A stretch of 5,726 bases of DNA from Thermoplasmata archaeon. Its GTDB lineage: Archaea; Thermoplasmatota; Thermoplasmata; Thermoplasmatales; Thermoplasmataceae. Positions 5,251-5,726 of the stretch are shown one piece after another (within the stretch, counting starts at the first letter, position 1; every line of letters begins with the position of its first letter). The notes beneath the pieces were generated by a model, which was given only the letters and a program-made list of their open reading frames with translations, did not search any database and was not told where the DNA came from. The stretch lies in contig JAJZKL010000094.1 in NCBI GenBank assembly GCA_021804185.1, positions 1 to 5,726 of the forward strand. The letters are read 5' to 3'. The position numbers and the translations under genes are program-made.

Positions 5251-5726
5251 CTACATTGTTTTATTTACCAGGTTCATAACCACAAAAAGCGCACCGAGAT
5301 TCAGCGCCAGATCTGACAGGTAAAATGATAAAGGATGGGAAAACGGAACCTGTACGGCGAATATTGAGATGATCGTGGATGCAACTGCAGGAACTGCAGT
5401 GAACCCTGCGGTGATAGCAAACAGAATCAGGAGAGCCATATTTCCTCCAAACGAATAAAAATTTATGGTTGTAGAACCTTTAGGCACCTTTTTCATGAGT
5501 CTCCTTAAATTAAAGAGAGAAGTGTAGGAATAGGCAACAATCAGGTTAGCAGGAAGAAGAAAAAGGATCAGTGAATCCACATTGTTCTTAAAAAGAAAAA
5601 TCGTAGAAATAGGTATAACTATTATGCTGAATATAACCGTGCCAACGTAATTCTTGGAATATATTATATCGCGGAGAGTAAGCGGGAGAGACTGAAGTAC
5701 ACTGATGCCATTTCCTTCAGAGATAA
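5251..5726 (-). CDS. ABC-2-type permease-like membrane protein, C-terminal part (5' end outside window)
   Basis: The minus-strand frame runs without a stop from the window edge to TAG at 5251-5253, showing 157 residues of a longer protein. The visible part begins ISEGNGISVLQSLPLTLRDI, with the pattern E-G-x-G-I-x-x-L-x-S-L-P-L-T-x-R-D-I and K24 shortly after. This resembles the cytoplasmic E-loop of ABC-2 transporter permeases, where the coupling to the ATPase sits. About four hydrophobic segments follow, at roughly residues 27-46, 51-71, 96-124 and 131-154, with a basic loop NLRRLMKKVPKG between the second and third. That fits the membrane half of an exporter whose ATPase gene would be expected nearby, probably upstream outside the window. 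An in-frame GTG at 5578-5580 is not the start, because the conserved part lies before it. The substrate is unknown, and the family call rests on a short motif plus hydrophobicity. Confidence 0.7.
   Translation of the reverse strand, partial: ISEGNGISVLQSLPLTLRDIIYSKNYVGTVIFSIIVIPISTIFLFKNNVDSLILFLLPANLIVAYSYTSLFNLRRLMKKVPKGSTTINFYSFGGNMALLILFAITAGFTAVPAVASTIISIFAVQVPFSHPLSFYLSDLALNLGALFVVMNLVNKTM

Noticed and set aside
5251..5580. A free-standing 109-residue membrane protein starting at GTG 5580
   Set aside because: The same frame continues open to the window edge with 48 more residues, including a permease-like motif and another hydrophobic segment, so GTG 5580 is an internal valine codon.
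1..5726. Defence system, mobile element, CRISPR array or other novel cassette
   Set aside because: No repeats, inverted ends, integrase or nuclease motifs, or unexplained non-coding stretch over 90 bp was seen. Every gene belongs to a recognisable family.

Overview
This window is a compact, almost fully coding stretch of archaeal chromosome. The ribosomal proteins S19e, L39e and L31e, the PDCD5-family protein and the initiation factor aIF6 are archaeal/eukaryotic families without bacterial counterparts. A tubulin-type FtsZ argues for a euryarchaeal lineage rather than a Sulfolobales-like one. Moderate G+C by eye, likely leaderless first genes and a drug-type MFS carrier would fit Thermoplasmata (Thermoplasmatales and relatives). 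That placement is inference and I cannot name a genus.

Layout: ftsZ lies on the minus strand at 23-1171. Upstream of it on the same strand is a 14-helix DHA2-type MFS exporter at 1258-2688, which starts with TTG. A 70-bp divergent promoter region separates the exporter from pyrE, the only plus-strand gene, at 2759-3277. pyrE converges on, and overlaps by 9 bp, the last gene of a five-gene minus-strand operon: rps19e (4718-5170), PDCD5-like (4366-4707), rpl39e (4207-4362), rpl31e (3927-4196) and eif6 (3269-3922). Rpl39e, 51 codons long, is easy to miss because of its size. At the right edge, on the minus strand, is the C-terminal part of a membrane protein resembling an ABC-2 permease. Its reading frame stays open to the window end, so its 5' part lies outside.

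How the genes relate: the five-gene operon is a translation cluster. It supplies a small-subunit protein, two proteins near the large-subunit exit tunnel and the anti-association factor aIF6. FtsZ (division), PyrE (pyrimidine synthesis), the MFS exporter and the permease are separate functions that happen to be adjacent.

Expression signals are unusually legible. ftsZ, rps19e and probably pyrE have a TATA-like element about 26-28 nt from the ATG, as expected for leaderless mRNAs. The MFS gene, PDCD5-like gene, rpl39e and rpl31e have Shine-Dalgarno motifs; aIF6 has none and appears to depend on coupling. No non-coding gap exceeds 90 bp. I see no tRNA, rRNA, CRISPR array, insertion sequence or attachment site. 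I find no evidence of a new multi-gene system; the points worth a second look are small-scale ones about gene starts, promoters and overlaps.
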